From Rhodopirellula europaea 6C (GTDB lineage: Bacteria > Planctomycetota > Planctomycetia > Pirellulales > Pirellulaceae): DNA of 53,538 nt. Position 1 is the first letter of the stretch, and every line of letters begins with the position of its first letter. The DNA lies in contig NZ_ANMO01000119.1 of the NCBI RefSeq assembly GCF_000338295.1, positions 1 to 53,538 on the forward strand. Reading direction: 5' to 3'. Of this stretch, positions 16,534-25,875 are shown one piece after another. A model generated the notes under the pieces. That model was not told the origin of the DNA, made no database searches, and was given only the letters and a program-made list of their open reading frames with translations. Both the position numbers and the translations under genes were made by a program.

Positions 16534-18372
16534 TCACCTGCTGATCGTCAGAGCAGTTTTGTCGAAGTGGGTCGCTAGGATCTCTTCTGGCGGAATGGGA
16601 CGGCCATAGAGGTAACCTTGAACCTCGGTGAAACCATGTTCCATCACACATCGCATTTGCTGCTCGGTCTCGATGCCTTCGGCGGTGGTTGCCATCCCCA
16701 AGCACTTGCCCAGATTGGCGATGGTGCTGACGATCGCCATCGCGTCGGCTTGATTTAGATTTTGAACAAACGACCGGTCCATTTTCAGTTTGTCGAATCG
16801 GAACCGACGCAGGTAGCTGAGCGATGAATAGCCGGTACCGAAGTCATCCAAAGCGATGCGAACACCCAACGCTCGAAGCGAGCGTAATTGATCCAACGCA
16901 TCCAAGTTTTCCTCCATCAGCACTGACTCAGTGATCTCGATCTCGAGACGTTCGCCGGCGATGCCAGATTGTTCGATCGCATCCGAGACGCTCCTGGGTA
17001 GTGTTCCACCTCGAAACTGGATCGCTGACACATTGACAGCGACCCGAATGTGTTCGGGCCAATTGCAGGCCTCCTTGCAAGCTTCGAGAAGAACCCAATC
17101 ACCAATCTGTCGTATCAGACCGGTCTCCTCAGCCAAAGGAATGAAGTCCAATGGTGGAACAAGTCCGCGTTCAGGATGCTCCCAACGAAGCAACGCTTCG
17201 AACGAGCAGACTTGATTCGTGTTCGGAAGCAACAGAGGCTGAAAATGAAGCACAAACTCGTCGTTCGCGATCGCCGCCCGTAAATTCGCTTCCATTATTT
17301 GTCGATGACGGATCTGCTGGTCCATTCCTTTCTCAAAATAGCGGCAGCAATCGCGTCCGTCTGTTTTGGCTCGATACATGGCAATGTCTGCACTGCGAAT
17401 CAAATCATCGGCATCGCAATTCTCATCCGGAGATCCACAAATGCCAATGCTGGCCGTCACACTGAAAGGCACTCCATCTAATAGCACCGGTTCCGAAATC
17501 GACGATTGGATTCGATCAGCGATTGATTCGATCATTCTTTGAGTCGGATCCCGATCCAGCACAACGGCGAACTCATCACCGCCCAAACGTGCAACCAGAC
17601 CTGCTGTTCCAACGACCGCAGACAATCGTTGTCCGACAATTCGGATCAGCTCATCGCCCGCTGGATGTCCCAACGTGTCATTGATCAACTTGAATTGATC
17701 GAGGTCGATGAGCAGAACCGCTGGCCGTTGCGCGCTCGCATTAACAAGGGAATCGCAAAGGCGGTCATTGAATTTGATTCGATTTGCGAGCCCGGTCAAA
17801 CCATCGTGCAACGCAACGCGTTCCAGCTCAGCAGTGCGGATTCGCACTAGTTCCTCAAGCTCACGTTGCTTCAGACCGGCCGCGCGTGCAGAGTCCCACT
17901 TGCAAGTCAAAGCAACTGCGATCTGGAGGACTTCGACATCATCGAATGGCTTCTTCAGAATCAACAGGTTTTCAGTGTGTCCTAACACCGAAACCGCGTG
18001 TTCCCAAGAATGGTCGCTGTAGGCGGTGCACATGACGACCTGCAGTTCGGGGTCGATCTTCCAAAGCTCCCCAATGGTTTGCAGTCCATCCATGCCGGGT
18101 GGCATTCGCATGTCGACAAAGGCGAGCGAATAGCGATCGTTGTTTTCAACTGCTGATTCGACCATCTTTACCGCGTCCAAACCCTGATGCGCAGAATCAA
18201 ATCGCAGGCCATTTTGCTGAACTGCATCTGGGAGCTCCTCTAGGTCAAAGTCATCGATGTCCGGTAGTTCAGTTGGCCGCGGAGTAAAGATCTTGCGAAA
18301 GTCTGCGTGGATCGACGGATTGTCATCGACGATTAGCACTCGGTGCGATTGGTTCAATTTCAAAGTATTCAT
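16534..18372 (-). CDS. Response regulator with GGDEF and EAL domains (c-di-GMP turnover)
   Basis: The product is 612 residues. A receiver domain (about 10-150) shows IVDDNPSIH, the phospho-acceptor Asp in AFVDMRMPPG and Lys in ILKKPFD. The GGDEF domain (about 190-350) is intact: DGLTGLANR, LLIDLDQFKLINDT and RLGGDEFAVVL. No RxxD inhibitory site stands five residues before GGDEF. The EAL domain (about 370-605) keeps FEALLRW, EITESVL and DDFGTGYSSLSY. It can therefore be both diguanylate cyclase and phosphodiesterase, switched by phosphorylation. The start overlaps the stop of the upstream kinase by 4 bp, so that kinase is the likely partner. Confidence 0.9.
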   Translation of the reverse strand: MNTLKLNQSHRVLIVDDNPSIHADFRKIFTPRPTELPDIDDFDLEELPDAVQQNGLRFDSAHQGLDAVKMVESAVENNDRYSLAFVDMRMPPGMDGLQTIGELWKIDPELQVVMCTAYSDHSWEHAVSVLGHTENLLILKKPFDDVEVLQIAVALTCKWDSARAAGLKQRELEELVRIRTAELERVALHDGLTGLANRIKFNDRLCDSLVNASAQRPAVLLIDLDQFKLINDTLGHPAGDELIRIVGQRLSAVVGTAGLVARLGGDEFAVVLDRDPTQRMIESIADRIQSSISEPVLLDGVPFSVTASIGICGSPDENCDADDLIRSADIAMYRAKTDGRDCCRYFEKGMDQQIRHRQIMEANLRAAIANDEFVLHFQPLLLPNTNQVCSFEALLRWEHPERGLVPPLDFIPLAEETGLIRQIGDWVLLEACKEACNWPEHIRVAVNVSAIQFRGGTLPRSVSDAIEQSGIAGERLEIEITESVLMEENLDALDQLRSLRALGVRIALDDFGTGYSSLSYLRRFRFDKLKMDRSFVQNLNQADAMAIVSTIANLGKCLGMATTAEGIETEQQMRCVMEHGFTEVQGYLYGRPIPPEEILATHFDKTALTISR

Positions 18373-20324
18373 ACAGCTAGCTCAAACTTGTTAACGCTCA
18401 ATTCTTCTTTTTGGACAATGGGTAGTTTCAAGTCAAAGCGGGCACCGCATCCAGGACCATCGCTGAACGCGGTCAACTGACCTCCCATCTCACCGGCGGT
18501 GTTTGCACTGCTGTGCAAACCGAAACCGTGGCCATTCGTCTTGGTTGTGTATCCGTGTTGAAAAATTCGCTGAAGGTTTTCACCCGAAATTCCAATCCCA
18601 TTGTCGATTACAGAGATCGTGTTCGAATCATTGTTTCGAATTGCCCGGATCATGATTTGCGGATCCGAAATCTCGTGTTCAACCAAAGAGTCTTTCGCGT
18701 TTTTGATTAGGTTGATCACGATCTGCAAAAAGCGATGTTTATCAGTCACGATCATTTTGTCCGCCTCTTCCAGATCCAACGAAATAGTGATGTCGTGGTT
18801 CATCAAGGAGGCTTTGTTCGCGGCGAGCGCATCTTCGATCAGGCTTCGCAAATCGAGCTCTTGGATCATCTCGGATGAGCTTGCCATCGATTGCTGAGCC
18901 GCCACAATCTCCTTCATGTGCTCGATGTTTTTGACCAAGTCCGTGAGTTCACAATCGATTGTTTGACGCTCACCACTGAGTGCTTGGGTGACTCGTTGAA
19001 CGTAGGCGGGAATTTTCATTCCGCGTTGATCAGAGGAAACAAACTCTGGAAAAGTATCCTCATGCTCTGCGATGAGGGTAGAAACCTTTTCGAGGTTAGC
19101 CATGGCGCTCTTGGAATACTGGTTGCGGATGACCGAGACTGAAACATTGACACTATTGAGGATGTTCCCCACGTTATGAAGAACACCGGTCGCGATCTCC
19201 GCCATTCCCGCCTGTCGTGAAGCGTCAAGCAGCTCTTGGTTCAAGCGAACTTTTTCTTGTTCTTGTCGAACACGTTCCGTCGCATCCGCTTCGATGGCAA
19301 TGAACCGTCGCACGATACCATCCGCGTCTTGTATAGGGCGGACTTCGATGTCCACCCAATATGGTTCCGAATTCTTCCGATAGTTGACTGTTTGAACGTT
19401 GATCCCCGTCTGGTTCGCGATCGCATCACGCATGATTTTGCAAACCTTCGGATCGGTCTGAGGTCCGTGCAGAAAGTCGGCGCAGCGTTTTCCCACGACT
19501 TCGTCCGCTTCATAGCCGGTGATTCGTGTAAATCCCTCATTTACCCACTCGATGGTCGCGTCCGCATGCGTGATGATGACCGCGTTGTCGGTATAGCGAG
19601 CGACAAGGGAAAGCTTTTCAGTTTCCGCTGTCTTTTGGGCCAGCAAATCATAGGCCTCCGACAGTTCTTTGGTGCGTTCTGCGACCTGTTGATCGACCGA
19701 GCGTTTTGAAAATTCGATTTCGGTTTGACGAACGCATAACTCCCAAACCTCTTTGCGGAGTCGATAGCATCCTGGTGCCAAGAACGACACTTCGAACAAG
19801 ACCCACGCCGCATGTTCAATCCATCGATAGGGACTCTCGGTCAAGATGCCGAACACAGATAAGGGGTAGAACACGCCACGCACGAAGTGATCCAAGGCGA
19901 CCACCACCGTCGCGCTGATAAGAATTCGCCAATCGCGATAGATACTGAGGATTGCGAGTGACGCAAAGACGTGAAAGTGTGTCTCGATCCGTCCGCCTGA
20001 CAGATGAATTAGCAATGCGGACCAAAGCATTTGAATGACCGCGATGACGTGCCGCGTGAATGCTTCGCGAGGGAACTTCCGCATCCAAAGGATTGCGAAA
20101 CCGGACAATGACAATCCAATCAGAAGCGCTGCCCAGACGTGAAAGTGGACCTCGTTGCGCTGTCCAATCCAAGTCAACGGCGACAGGAATGCTGCAAATG
20201 CCAATCCCAGCGCCCATTGCCCGATCATGATCCATGTCATGAATCGGTGGACCCACAAGCATTCATGCTCGTAACGTTTTTGAAACAGATCGTTTGTTGC
20301 AGTGACGCCAGCTGGATTTTGCAT
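18369..20324 (-). CDS. Membrane PAS sensor histidine kinase
   Basis: The product is 651 residues. The N-terminal 190 hold about six membrane segments with two similar motifs, EVHFHVWAAL and ETHFHVFASL, then IYRDWR and ALDHFVRG. A short coiled coil leads to a PAS domain (about 240-355: NAVIITHADATIEWVNE, GFTRITGYE). The phospho-acceptor box reads GVLHNVGNILNSVN near 378. The ATPase domain has NLIKNAKDS, DNGIGI and GHGFGLHSSA. HNVGN-type kinases are a distinct subgroup. The gene starts 2 bp after the thioredoxin-fold gene and overlaps the REC-GGDEF-EAL gene by 4 bp. The signal sensed is unknown. Confidence 0.9.
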   Translation of the reverse strand: MQNPAGVTATNDLFQKRYEHECLWVHRFMTWIMIGQWALGLAFAAFLSPLTWIGQRNEVHFHVWAALLIGLSLSGFAILWMRKFPREAFTRHVIAVIQMLWSALLIHLSGGRIETHFHVFASLAILSIYRDWRILISATVVVALDHFVRGVFYPLSVFGILTESPYRWIEHAAWVLFEVSFLAPGCYRLRKEVWELCVRQTEIEFSKRSVDQQVAERTKELSEAYDLLAQKTAETEKLSLVARYTDNAVIITHADATIEWVNEGFTRITGYEADEVVGKRCADFLHGPQTDPKVCKIMRDAIANQTGINVQTVNYRKNSEPYWVDIEVRPIQDADGIVRRFIAIEADATERVRQEQEKVRLNQELLDASRQAGMAEIATGVLHNVGNILNSVNVSVSVIRNQYSKSAMANLEKVSTLIAEHEDTFPEFVSSDQRGMKIPAYVQRVTQALSGERQTIDCELTDLVKNIEHMKEIVAAQQSMASSSEMIQELDLRSLIEDALAANKASLMNHDITISLDLEEADKMIVTDKHRFLQIVINLIKNAKDSLVEHEISDPQIMIRAIRNNDSNTISVIDNGIGISGENLQRIFQHGYTTKTNGHGFGLHSSANTAGEMGGQLTAFSDGPGCGARFDLKLPIVQKEELSVNKFELAV

Positions 20325-20326
20325 GG

Positions 20327-20920
20327 TCAGGCACCCTCGCTACGTTCAACGATCGCGCATCCAAACACTGGCCATTCAATACGCCTGGTTGAAACACCGT
20401 TGACACTGCGAAGGAAAGCTAAACCGGAGTCGCAGTTTCCCTCGTGACCACGTGAAGGTGTGATGCCACCACTGAAACTTAGCTTTGCGTCGTTATAGAC
20501 CAGCAAATGTCCCGATGTTGCGACATCAAATTGTTGGCATGCTTTCGCGTCGTGATCGGCAACAATGGATACATTGCCAAACGCTCGCAGTTTGTCGGTC
20601 GTTTCTGATTCAATCCAGCCTTCAGTCTTGCCGGTCGGAACGAAAGCGTATGCGACGATCGTCGGTTCTTTCGCGAACGAGGCGATCATCCTTTCCATGC
20701 ATCGGATTGTCGCTCTCGTGCATGGGCAATGCGGGTGATAGAAGATCAAGACGGTTGTTTGATCTGCACTTCGAAATGGTTCGTCGCCTGATAAGCTGCA
20801 AGGCAACAACTGTGGAATGGATTGGCCGACCTGGCCTGGTCGATTGGAATACGACACAAGCTGTGTCAGTCCGACCAATCCCGGCAAAAGGATTAGTGAA
20901 AAAGCAATTTTCCAACCCAT
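20327..20920 (-). CDS. Membrane-anchored thioredoxin-fold protein (RedB-like)
   Basis: The 197-residue product has an N-terminal membrane segment (about 5-25) and then a thioredoxin-like domain. The redox site is HPHCPCTRA near residue 68, a CxC rather than CxxC motif with a nearby third Cys (IRCMER). This resembles proteins annotated RedB in planctomycetes and myxobacteria; that name is from memory. It would face outside the cytoplasmic membrane. ATG 20920 is taken as start; TTG 20935 would add five residues. It is the first gene of a three-gene signalling operon, 2 bp from the kinase. That suggests it supplies a redox or thiol input. Confidence 0.7.
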   Translation of the reverse strand: MGWKIAFSLILLPGLVGLTQLVSYSNRPGQVGQSIPQLLPCSLSGDEPFRSADQTTVLIFYHPHCPCTRATIRCMERMIASFAKEPTIVAYAFVPTGKTEGWIESETTDKLRAFGNVSIVADHDAKACQQFDVATSGHLLVYNDAKLSFSGGITPSRGHEGNCDSGLAFLRSVNGVSTRRIEWPVFGCAIVERSEGA

Positions 20921-21334
20921 GAATGCAATCGACAAAACAACGAGAGACGGTTCGACTCGGGTGGCTTTCGATCATGCCGGTCGCTTCAGATCGATGCATA
21001 CCCAATCTTCTGAACAAGAACGTTGCACGCGACAAACTATCCGGTTGGCATGGATTGAGTTGCAACTATCAGATGGTTCACTTGGAAGGCCGATCTAGCC
21101 GGTCATATCGACCTTGCTAGCTTCGTCGCGGGACAGCACCACCCGCGAAACGGTGCGTGAATGCCGCCGGCCATTCTGTCCAGTTGCAGAGTCGTTTGGA
21201 TGACACCTGGCCCTGCGGCTTGACGCAGAATCAGTTTCGCCTAGTCTGACTGACCGACCGACACATCGACCCACCATGAGCGGACATGGCGTGGCAATGT
21301 GCCTGGGCACTACGCATTTGAAGCTGATTCCCAC
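20921..21334. other. Divergent intergenic region, no gene seen
   Basis: These 414 bp separate the leftward signalling operon from the rightward HPP gene and must carry promoters for both. Short frames on either strand (such as 20923-21120 plus) have no family motif. I could not identify a convincing promoter pair, operator palindrome or terminator by eye. Confidence 0.4.
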
Positions 21335-22150
21335 ATGTTAGGAAGCAGATGGTTGGGCGTTGAACTTGTTGAAGTCAGCCTGCATGAGAAATTGATCTCG
21401 ACGGTTGGATCTGCCTGCGCGATCTACGGTGTATTTTACGTCACCAACCTGTGCCTGCCGAACCTAGCCGCGGCGGGAGTGATTGCGTCGATGGGAGCCA
21501 GCGCCGTCCTGCTATATGCGGTTCCCCATGGACCGTTGTCTCAACCTTGGCCCCTGGTCGCGGGGCATACGCTCTCGGCATGCATTGGCGTGACGTGCTA
21601 TCAATGGATCAGCCACCCTGCACTGGCGACAGCACTCGCGGTCGGAATCTCCATCGGAGTGATGTACCAACTGCGTTGCATTCATCCGCCAGGAGGGGCG
21701 ACCGCGTTCACCGCAGTCATGGGCGGCGAAGCCATTCATGAGCTCGGGTATATGTACGTTCTCAGCCCAATTCTGTTGAACGTTGGTTTGATGCTAGCAC
21801 TCGCGGTTGCGATCAACGCACCATTCCGCTGGCGACGCTATCCGGCCGGTTTGTTTCAGTCTGAAAATGCTGACGACGCTCCACAACGTGTTGGCTCGGC
21901 CCCGTCCCACGAACAAGTGTTGGCAGCCATCCGTTCGCTCGACTCGTTTGTCGACGTGAGCGAAGAAGATCTGATCCGACTCGTGCGTGAGTTGGGCAGT
22001 GCCGATGAATTGCTGTTCAAATCAAACGATCATTTTCAACACCAGGTTTCATTGGGTGAATCAGAGAAACACACGATTGAACTGACCGATGAACCGGATG
22101 AAATTCTGAAGCGAAGGCTATCCAACCACTCAGATCAAATTCTGCGGTAG
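21335..22150 (+). CDS. HPP-family integral membrane protein
   Basis: The product is 271 residues from ATG 21335. Four hydrophobic segments span about residues 20-170. The family signature IHPPGGATA lies between the third and fourth, near 112-120, and SMGASAVLLY near 53-62 is the other conserved loop. HPP proteins are four-helix membrane proteins; some cyanobacterial and chloroplast members have been linked to nitrite transport. A cytoplasmic tail of about 95 acidic residues follows, with an SFVDVSEEDL segment. An upstream in-frame start at 21299 would add 12 unlikely residues. It is convergent with the NtrC-like gene. Confidence 0.82.
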   Translation: MLGSRWLGVELVEVSLHEKLISTVGSACAIYGVFYVTNLCLPNLAAAGVIASMGASAVLLYAVPHGPLSQPWPLVAGHTLSACIGVTCYQWISHPALATALAVGISIGVMYQLRCIHPPGGATAFTAVMGGEAIHELGYMYVLSPILLNVGLMLALAVAINAPFRWRRYPAGLFQSENADDAPQRVGSAPSHEQVLAAIRSLDSFVDVSEEDLIRLVRELGSADELLFKSNDHFQHQVSLGESEKHTIELTDEPDEILKRRLSNHSDQILR

Positions 22151-22331
22151 AGAACACAAACAAGAAGCCAATCGATCAGTGAGCATGCAGGCGAGATCAA
22201 GATCAGGCCACGAAACAAGTCCGAATATCTGTGCATATCCATCAGCCGTTTGGGTTAAACCCCGTTCGCTAAATTGAACAGGCGATCGTCTACCTCGTTT
22301 GCAATGATTGAGCAATCGTATCCAGTAAATA

Positions 22332-23798
22332 TCACTTGCGAAAATCATTCGCGTCGATGTGGTGGCGTTTGAGTAACTTGTTCATGCCTTGGCGTGACAG
22401 CCCTGCTTGACGCGCGGCGCTGGCGATCACCCCGTGATGCTTTCCGAGAAGCTGAATCAGGTACGCACGATCGGCGGTGTCGAGAGCCTCATCGCGAGAA
22501 ACTTCGGCGAGATCCAGCGTTTCGGAAGGTTTCTCGTTGATCGAATCACGAAGCGGTTGGGGCAGGTCACTCGCCTCGATTACAGGGCCTTTTGCAAGAG
22601 CCAATGACCGTTCGACCACATTTCGAAGTTCACGAATGTTTCCGGGCCATCGATAGCTTCGGAAACACTCCAAAGTTTCGTCGGCGAACGAAATGGGATT
22701 GTCACCGGTTGGTTGATGTTTCTGCAGAAACGCATTGGCCAGCAGAATCACGTCATCGCCACGATCTCGCAGCGGCGGCAACTCGATGTGCACTACCGCC
22801 AAACGGTAGTAGAGATCATGCCGAAACCGTTCAGCATCAACTTCCTGCTGCAAGTCACGATTCGTGGCACAAACGAATCGGGTGTCGACCCGGATCGGTT
22901 GACTGTCACCGACCGGCGTGAAAGTTTGCTCCTGAATGACTCTCAACAGCTTGGCTTGCGACGACAACGGCAACTCGCCGAGTTCGTCGATAAAGGCGGT
23001 GCCTCCGTCGCAAGCTCGCAGTAGCCCAGCTTGGTCTTTCACGGCACCGGTGAACGATCCTTTGATATGGCCAAACAGAGCGGACTCGAACAGCGACTCT
23101 GGAATTGAGGTGCAATCGATCACCTGCATCGCATTTTCTCGCCGATGACTCCGGCAATGGATCGCTTTCGCGATGACCTCTTTGCCCGTCCCGCTTTCTC
23201 CGGTGATCAGAACGTTGGTGTCGCTCATCGCCACACGTTCAACGATCTCCAGCACTTCCAGCATCTTGGGACTCTCACCGATGATGCCGAGATCTTTCGA
23301 CCAAACCGGTGAATTCGCAGACGAGTGGTCATCGCTGGGTGACGGAGCCTCGCTATCTTCGATTGCTTTCCGATTGCCCGCCTGAGAGATTGATCGCTGG
23401 ACTGCCGTGAGCAATTCTTCCAGCTTCACCGGTTTCAGCAGGTAGTCCGTCACACCGAGTCGAACACTTTCGATTGCCGATGGCAGTGAAGGGGCTCCCG
23501 TCACGACGATCATGGGCACGTCGGAGTGTTTGGTGCGTCCTTCTTTCAACAGCTCAAACTTCAGATTGCCCGGCATGTTGAGGTCAGAAAGAATTAAATC
23601 GAATTTGTGTTCCTCCAACACCGAGATCGCATCGTTCGCGTCTTCGACGCATAGGCATTCGTACCCTTCTTCGCGAAGGAATTCCGCCGTTGTCTCCCGA
23701 AAGAGCGGTTCGTCGTCCGCAATCAAGATGCGTTGAGCGGTTGTTGTATTCAATTCTCTTCTGGCTCCATCTTCAGGCATCTCGGTAGTTGGACGCAA
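22332..23798 (-). CDS. NtrC-family sigma-54-dependent response regulator
   Basis: The product is 488 residues. The receiver domain (about 24-140) has [10 protein letters not shown], the Asp in [10 protein letters not shown] and Lys in LLKPVKL. The AAA+ domain (about 165-400) has Walker [10 protein letters not shown] near 197. Its sigma-54 loop reads GSFTGA near 246, a conservative variant of GAFTGA. The arginine-finger region [11 protein letters not shown] is also present. A Fis-type helix-turn-helix closes the protein ([19 protein letters not shown]). It activates sigma-54 promoters when phosphorylated. The first 48 bp of the gene overlap the end of its kinase gene. Met at 23780 is an alternative start that keeps the domain intact. 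Confidence 0.93.
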   Translation of the reverse strand: MRPTTEMPEDGARRELNTTTAQRILIADDEPLFRETTAEFLREEGYECLCVEDANDAISVLEEHKFDLILSDLNMPGNLKFELLKEGRTKHSDVPMIVVTGAPSLPSAIESVRLGVTDYLLKPVKLEELLTAVQRSISQAGNRKAIEDSEAPSPSDDHSSANSPVWSKDLGIIGESPKMLEVLEIVERVAMSDTNVLITGESGTGKEVIAKAIHCRSHRRENAMQVIDCTSIPESLFESALFGHIKGSFTGAVKDQAGLLRACDGGTAFIDELGELPLSSQAKLLRVIQEQTFTPVGDSQPIRVDTRFVCATNRDLQQEVDAERFRHDLYYRLAVVHIELPPLRDRGDDVILLANAFLQKHQPTGDNPISFADETLECFRSYRWPGNIRELRNVVERSLALAKGPVIEASDLPQPLRDSINEKPSETLDLAEVSRDEALDTADRAYLIQLLGKHHGVIASAARQAGLSRQGMNKLLKRHHIDANDFRK

Positions 23799-24982
23799 AA
23801 CTCAGTTCCTTCATTTGGTTGGCTAGAAACGTCAATCGTTCCTCTCATCGCCTCGATCAGACCGCGGGTGACGGACAGCCCCAATCCCATGCCTTGTCCG
23901 ACGGTCGTTGTCTTGGTGCTGAAAAATGGATCAAAGATCGAATCAATCACATCATCGGCGATCCCGCATCCACGATCGATCACTCGCAAGACCAACGTGT
24001 CGTTGTTCGCGGTCACGACCAACCGGACCTCCTGACCCGGCGATGAAGCCTGGATCGCATTGTGCACCAGGTTCAATAGGATTTGCTTCAGTTCGCCTTC
24101 ACGAAGCAAGACCTCATCCACACCAAGTTCCTTTGTCGCCGGCAGTTCCGCCCGTTCCAGCTTGACCTTCACCTTGAATTTGCGTGACATCGGCAAAGCA
24201 AGCGACATCAGCTCTTCCAAACACCGACGAGCATTGAATACGTCGGCCTTTTGTTGACTCGGACGATAGAGCTGAAACATTTGGTGCGTGATACCACGGA
24301 TTCGTTCAATCTCACCATCGATCAAATCGAGTTTGTCGTAGTGCTTTACATTTGATGGCAGATGCCGTTTCAAGAGTGCAAATGCGTTGCGAATCCCGGC
24401 CAGCGGGTTGTTGATCTCGTGAGCAACGCCGGCCGCAAGTTCTCCCAGCGCGGCCAGCTTCTCCATCTTGAGTCGATGCTTTTCTAGCTGAGCAATCTTG
24501 GCTGTCCGCATCTGCACCAGATGTTCCAATTCGGCGTTCTGTTCCCGCAGTTGTTCACGCATTTGACGACGCTCGGTCACATCGCGAAAACTTGCCCGGA
24601 AGCCAAGTGAATTGCCTTCGCGGTCAGTCATGGGCTGCCAAGATACGGCGACCCAGGAGGTGGATTGATCACGATGCAAGACTTTGAACTCGACGTTGTT
24701 GCCGGTGCTGCCCTTCGATGCTTCCTCCAGGTGACGCCCCATGCGTTCGCGGTCTTCTGCGGCAATCATCGGCAACGGATAGTCATCCATCGCGAGGCAT
24801 TCTTTGGGTGTGTATCCGGTGAATCGCTCGACCGCTTGGTTCACCCACACAACCTGACCGTTGGCGGATTGCCAACTTTCCCAGTCCACCGTGCTTTCGG
24901 CGATTGCACGAAAGAACTCCGGCGGGATCGATTGCCCGCGACGAGGGAGGACTTGTGCCGGTAGGTCGTGTCTTTGCGTCAT
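23750..24982 (-). CDS. Soluble PAS histidine kinase (NtrB-like)
   Basis: The product is 410 residues without membrane segments, so a cytoplasmic sensor. A PAS domain covers about residues 21-135 ([28 protein letters not shown]). A coiled coil (about 138-175) joins it to a HisKA domain with H-box [17 protein letters not shown] near 186. The ATPase domain has [20 protein letters not shown] and GQGMGLGLS. It partners with the sigma-54 regulator encoded directly downstream; their reading frames overlap by about 49 bp. The ligand of the PAS domain is not visible. Confidence 0.92.
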   Translation of the reverse strand: MTQRHDLPAQVLPRRGQSIPPEFFRAIAESTVDWESWQSANGQVVWVNQAVERFTGYTPKECLAMDDYPLPMIAAEDRERMGRHLEEASKGSTGNNVEFKVLHRDQSTSWVAVSWQPMTDREGNSLGFRASFRDVTERRQMREQLREQNAELEHLVQMRTAKIAQLEKHRLKMEKLAALGELAAGVAHEINNPLAGIRNAFALLKRHLPSNVKHYDKLDLIDGEIERIRGITHQMFQLYRPSQQKADVFNARRCLEELMSLALPMSRKFKVKVKLERAELPATKELGVDEVLLREGELKQILLNLVHNAIQASSPGQEVRLVVTANNDTLVLRVIDRGCGIADDVIDSIFDPFFSTKTTTVGQGMGLGLSVTRGLIEAMRGTIDVSSQPNEGTEFCVQLPRCLKMEPEEN

Positions 24983-25636
24983 GAACTCATCGTAGTTGAT
25001 ATCGAGTCTTCACCGGCAAAATGGCGGGTGAACAAACGCCGTCACTGGATTGTTCCACTTTGCGAGGGAACATGGTTCGCAACAACCTTTCCGCCTAGCT
25101 CAATCGCGACGTGGGGGCGAGATATAGCAATGCAAGCTGACCGAGATCTACCCGGGGCAAGCGGGATTCGAATGAACTTCTACCGCAACATCAGTTCGCT
25201 AAAGCAACGAAACTGGCAACCGAAGTGGACACGCCGGAAACCCCGGTTGACGCTCCAGCTTCTCTCGTTGTGTTTCGAAATCCGGCTCCGAAAAAACAAC
25301 CAGCTTCCGCTCGCGTCGTCGTACGCTTTGATTGCCCGCTTATATCTATGTCAAACATCGCCACCTGGTTCAGGCGGCATCATGGCGATGCTCGGAATGG
25401 TTCTGATCGGCATCCTACCTGCATCAGAGTCTTCGAAAGTGAATCCGGGTTCGGAAATCATTTCGGGAAAGCTCTTCGTTTGGGGCCAAACCGTTTTTCG
25501 AACCGTCGGAGGGAACTCTTACTGGAGGAGAAAGCCGATGCTGCCGGCATTGATTACCAGCCCGACGTCCCCAACGAATGAGGCGAAAGACGCCTCAGAA
25601 AAGACGGTCTATTTCATCGACGAATTAGGACCTGAC
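24983..25636. other. 650-bp region without a confident gene
   Basis: One long open frame (from 24968) runs rightward into the small membrane protein gene, but its first 220 codons look non-coding: basic, Trp-rich and without domains. Another frame at 25225-25581 (118 codons) is more balanced in composition but has no recognisable motif. The region holds the promoter of the leftward NtrB/NtrC pair and probably that of the rightward small gene and nhaA. Confidence 0.4.
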
Positions 25637-25825
25637 ATGTATGACAAGCAAAACACGCCGCCCAGCCAGCTTCTGACGGACGACGATGAAAAGAACTATG
25701 TCGTCGGAGTCATTTGCACCATGCTGGTTTTGCTGTTGCTGCCAGCGGCGATGATGTTTGTCTATCTGATCTTTTCCCCTGACGCATTCACCAACGGGAT
25801 GACCGTGCGTCCTGATCTGCCATAG
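25637..25825 (+). CDS. Small single-pass membrane protein upstream of nhaA
   Basis: The product is 62 residues from ATG 25637. The N-terminus is charged (LLTDDDEKN). One long hydrophobic helix follows (YVVGVICTMLVLLLLPAAMM, residues 21-40, continuing to FVYLIF), then a short polar tail. The frame is open far upstream, but sequence before this ATG does not look coding. It ends 50 bp before nhaA and may be co-transcribed. The family is unknown; a small regulator or accessory of the antiporter is a guess from position. Confidence 0.5.
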   Translation: MYDKQNTPPSQLLTDDDEKNYVVGVICTMLVLLLLPAAMMFVYLIFSPDAFTNGMTVRPDLP

Positions 25826-25875
25826 GTCGTATTCCCGCTCCATTTCTCGCCCAAGAGACCCCTCACACTGCTTGC

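Noticed and set aside
24968-25636. Long 5' extension of the small membrane protein upstream of nhaA
   Set aside because: About 220 codons of basic, Trp-rich sequence overlap the kinase start and show no domain; only the last 62 residues look coded.
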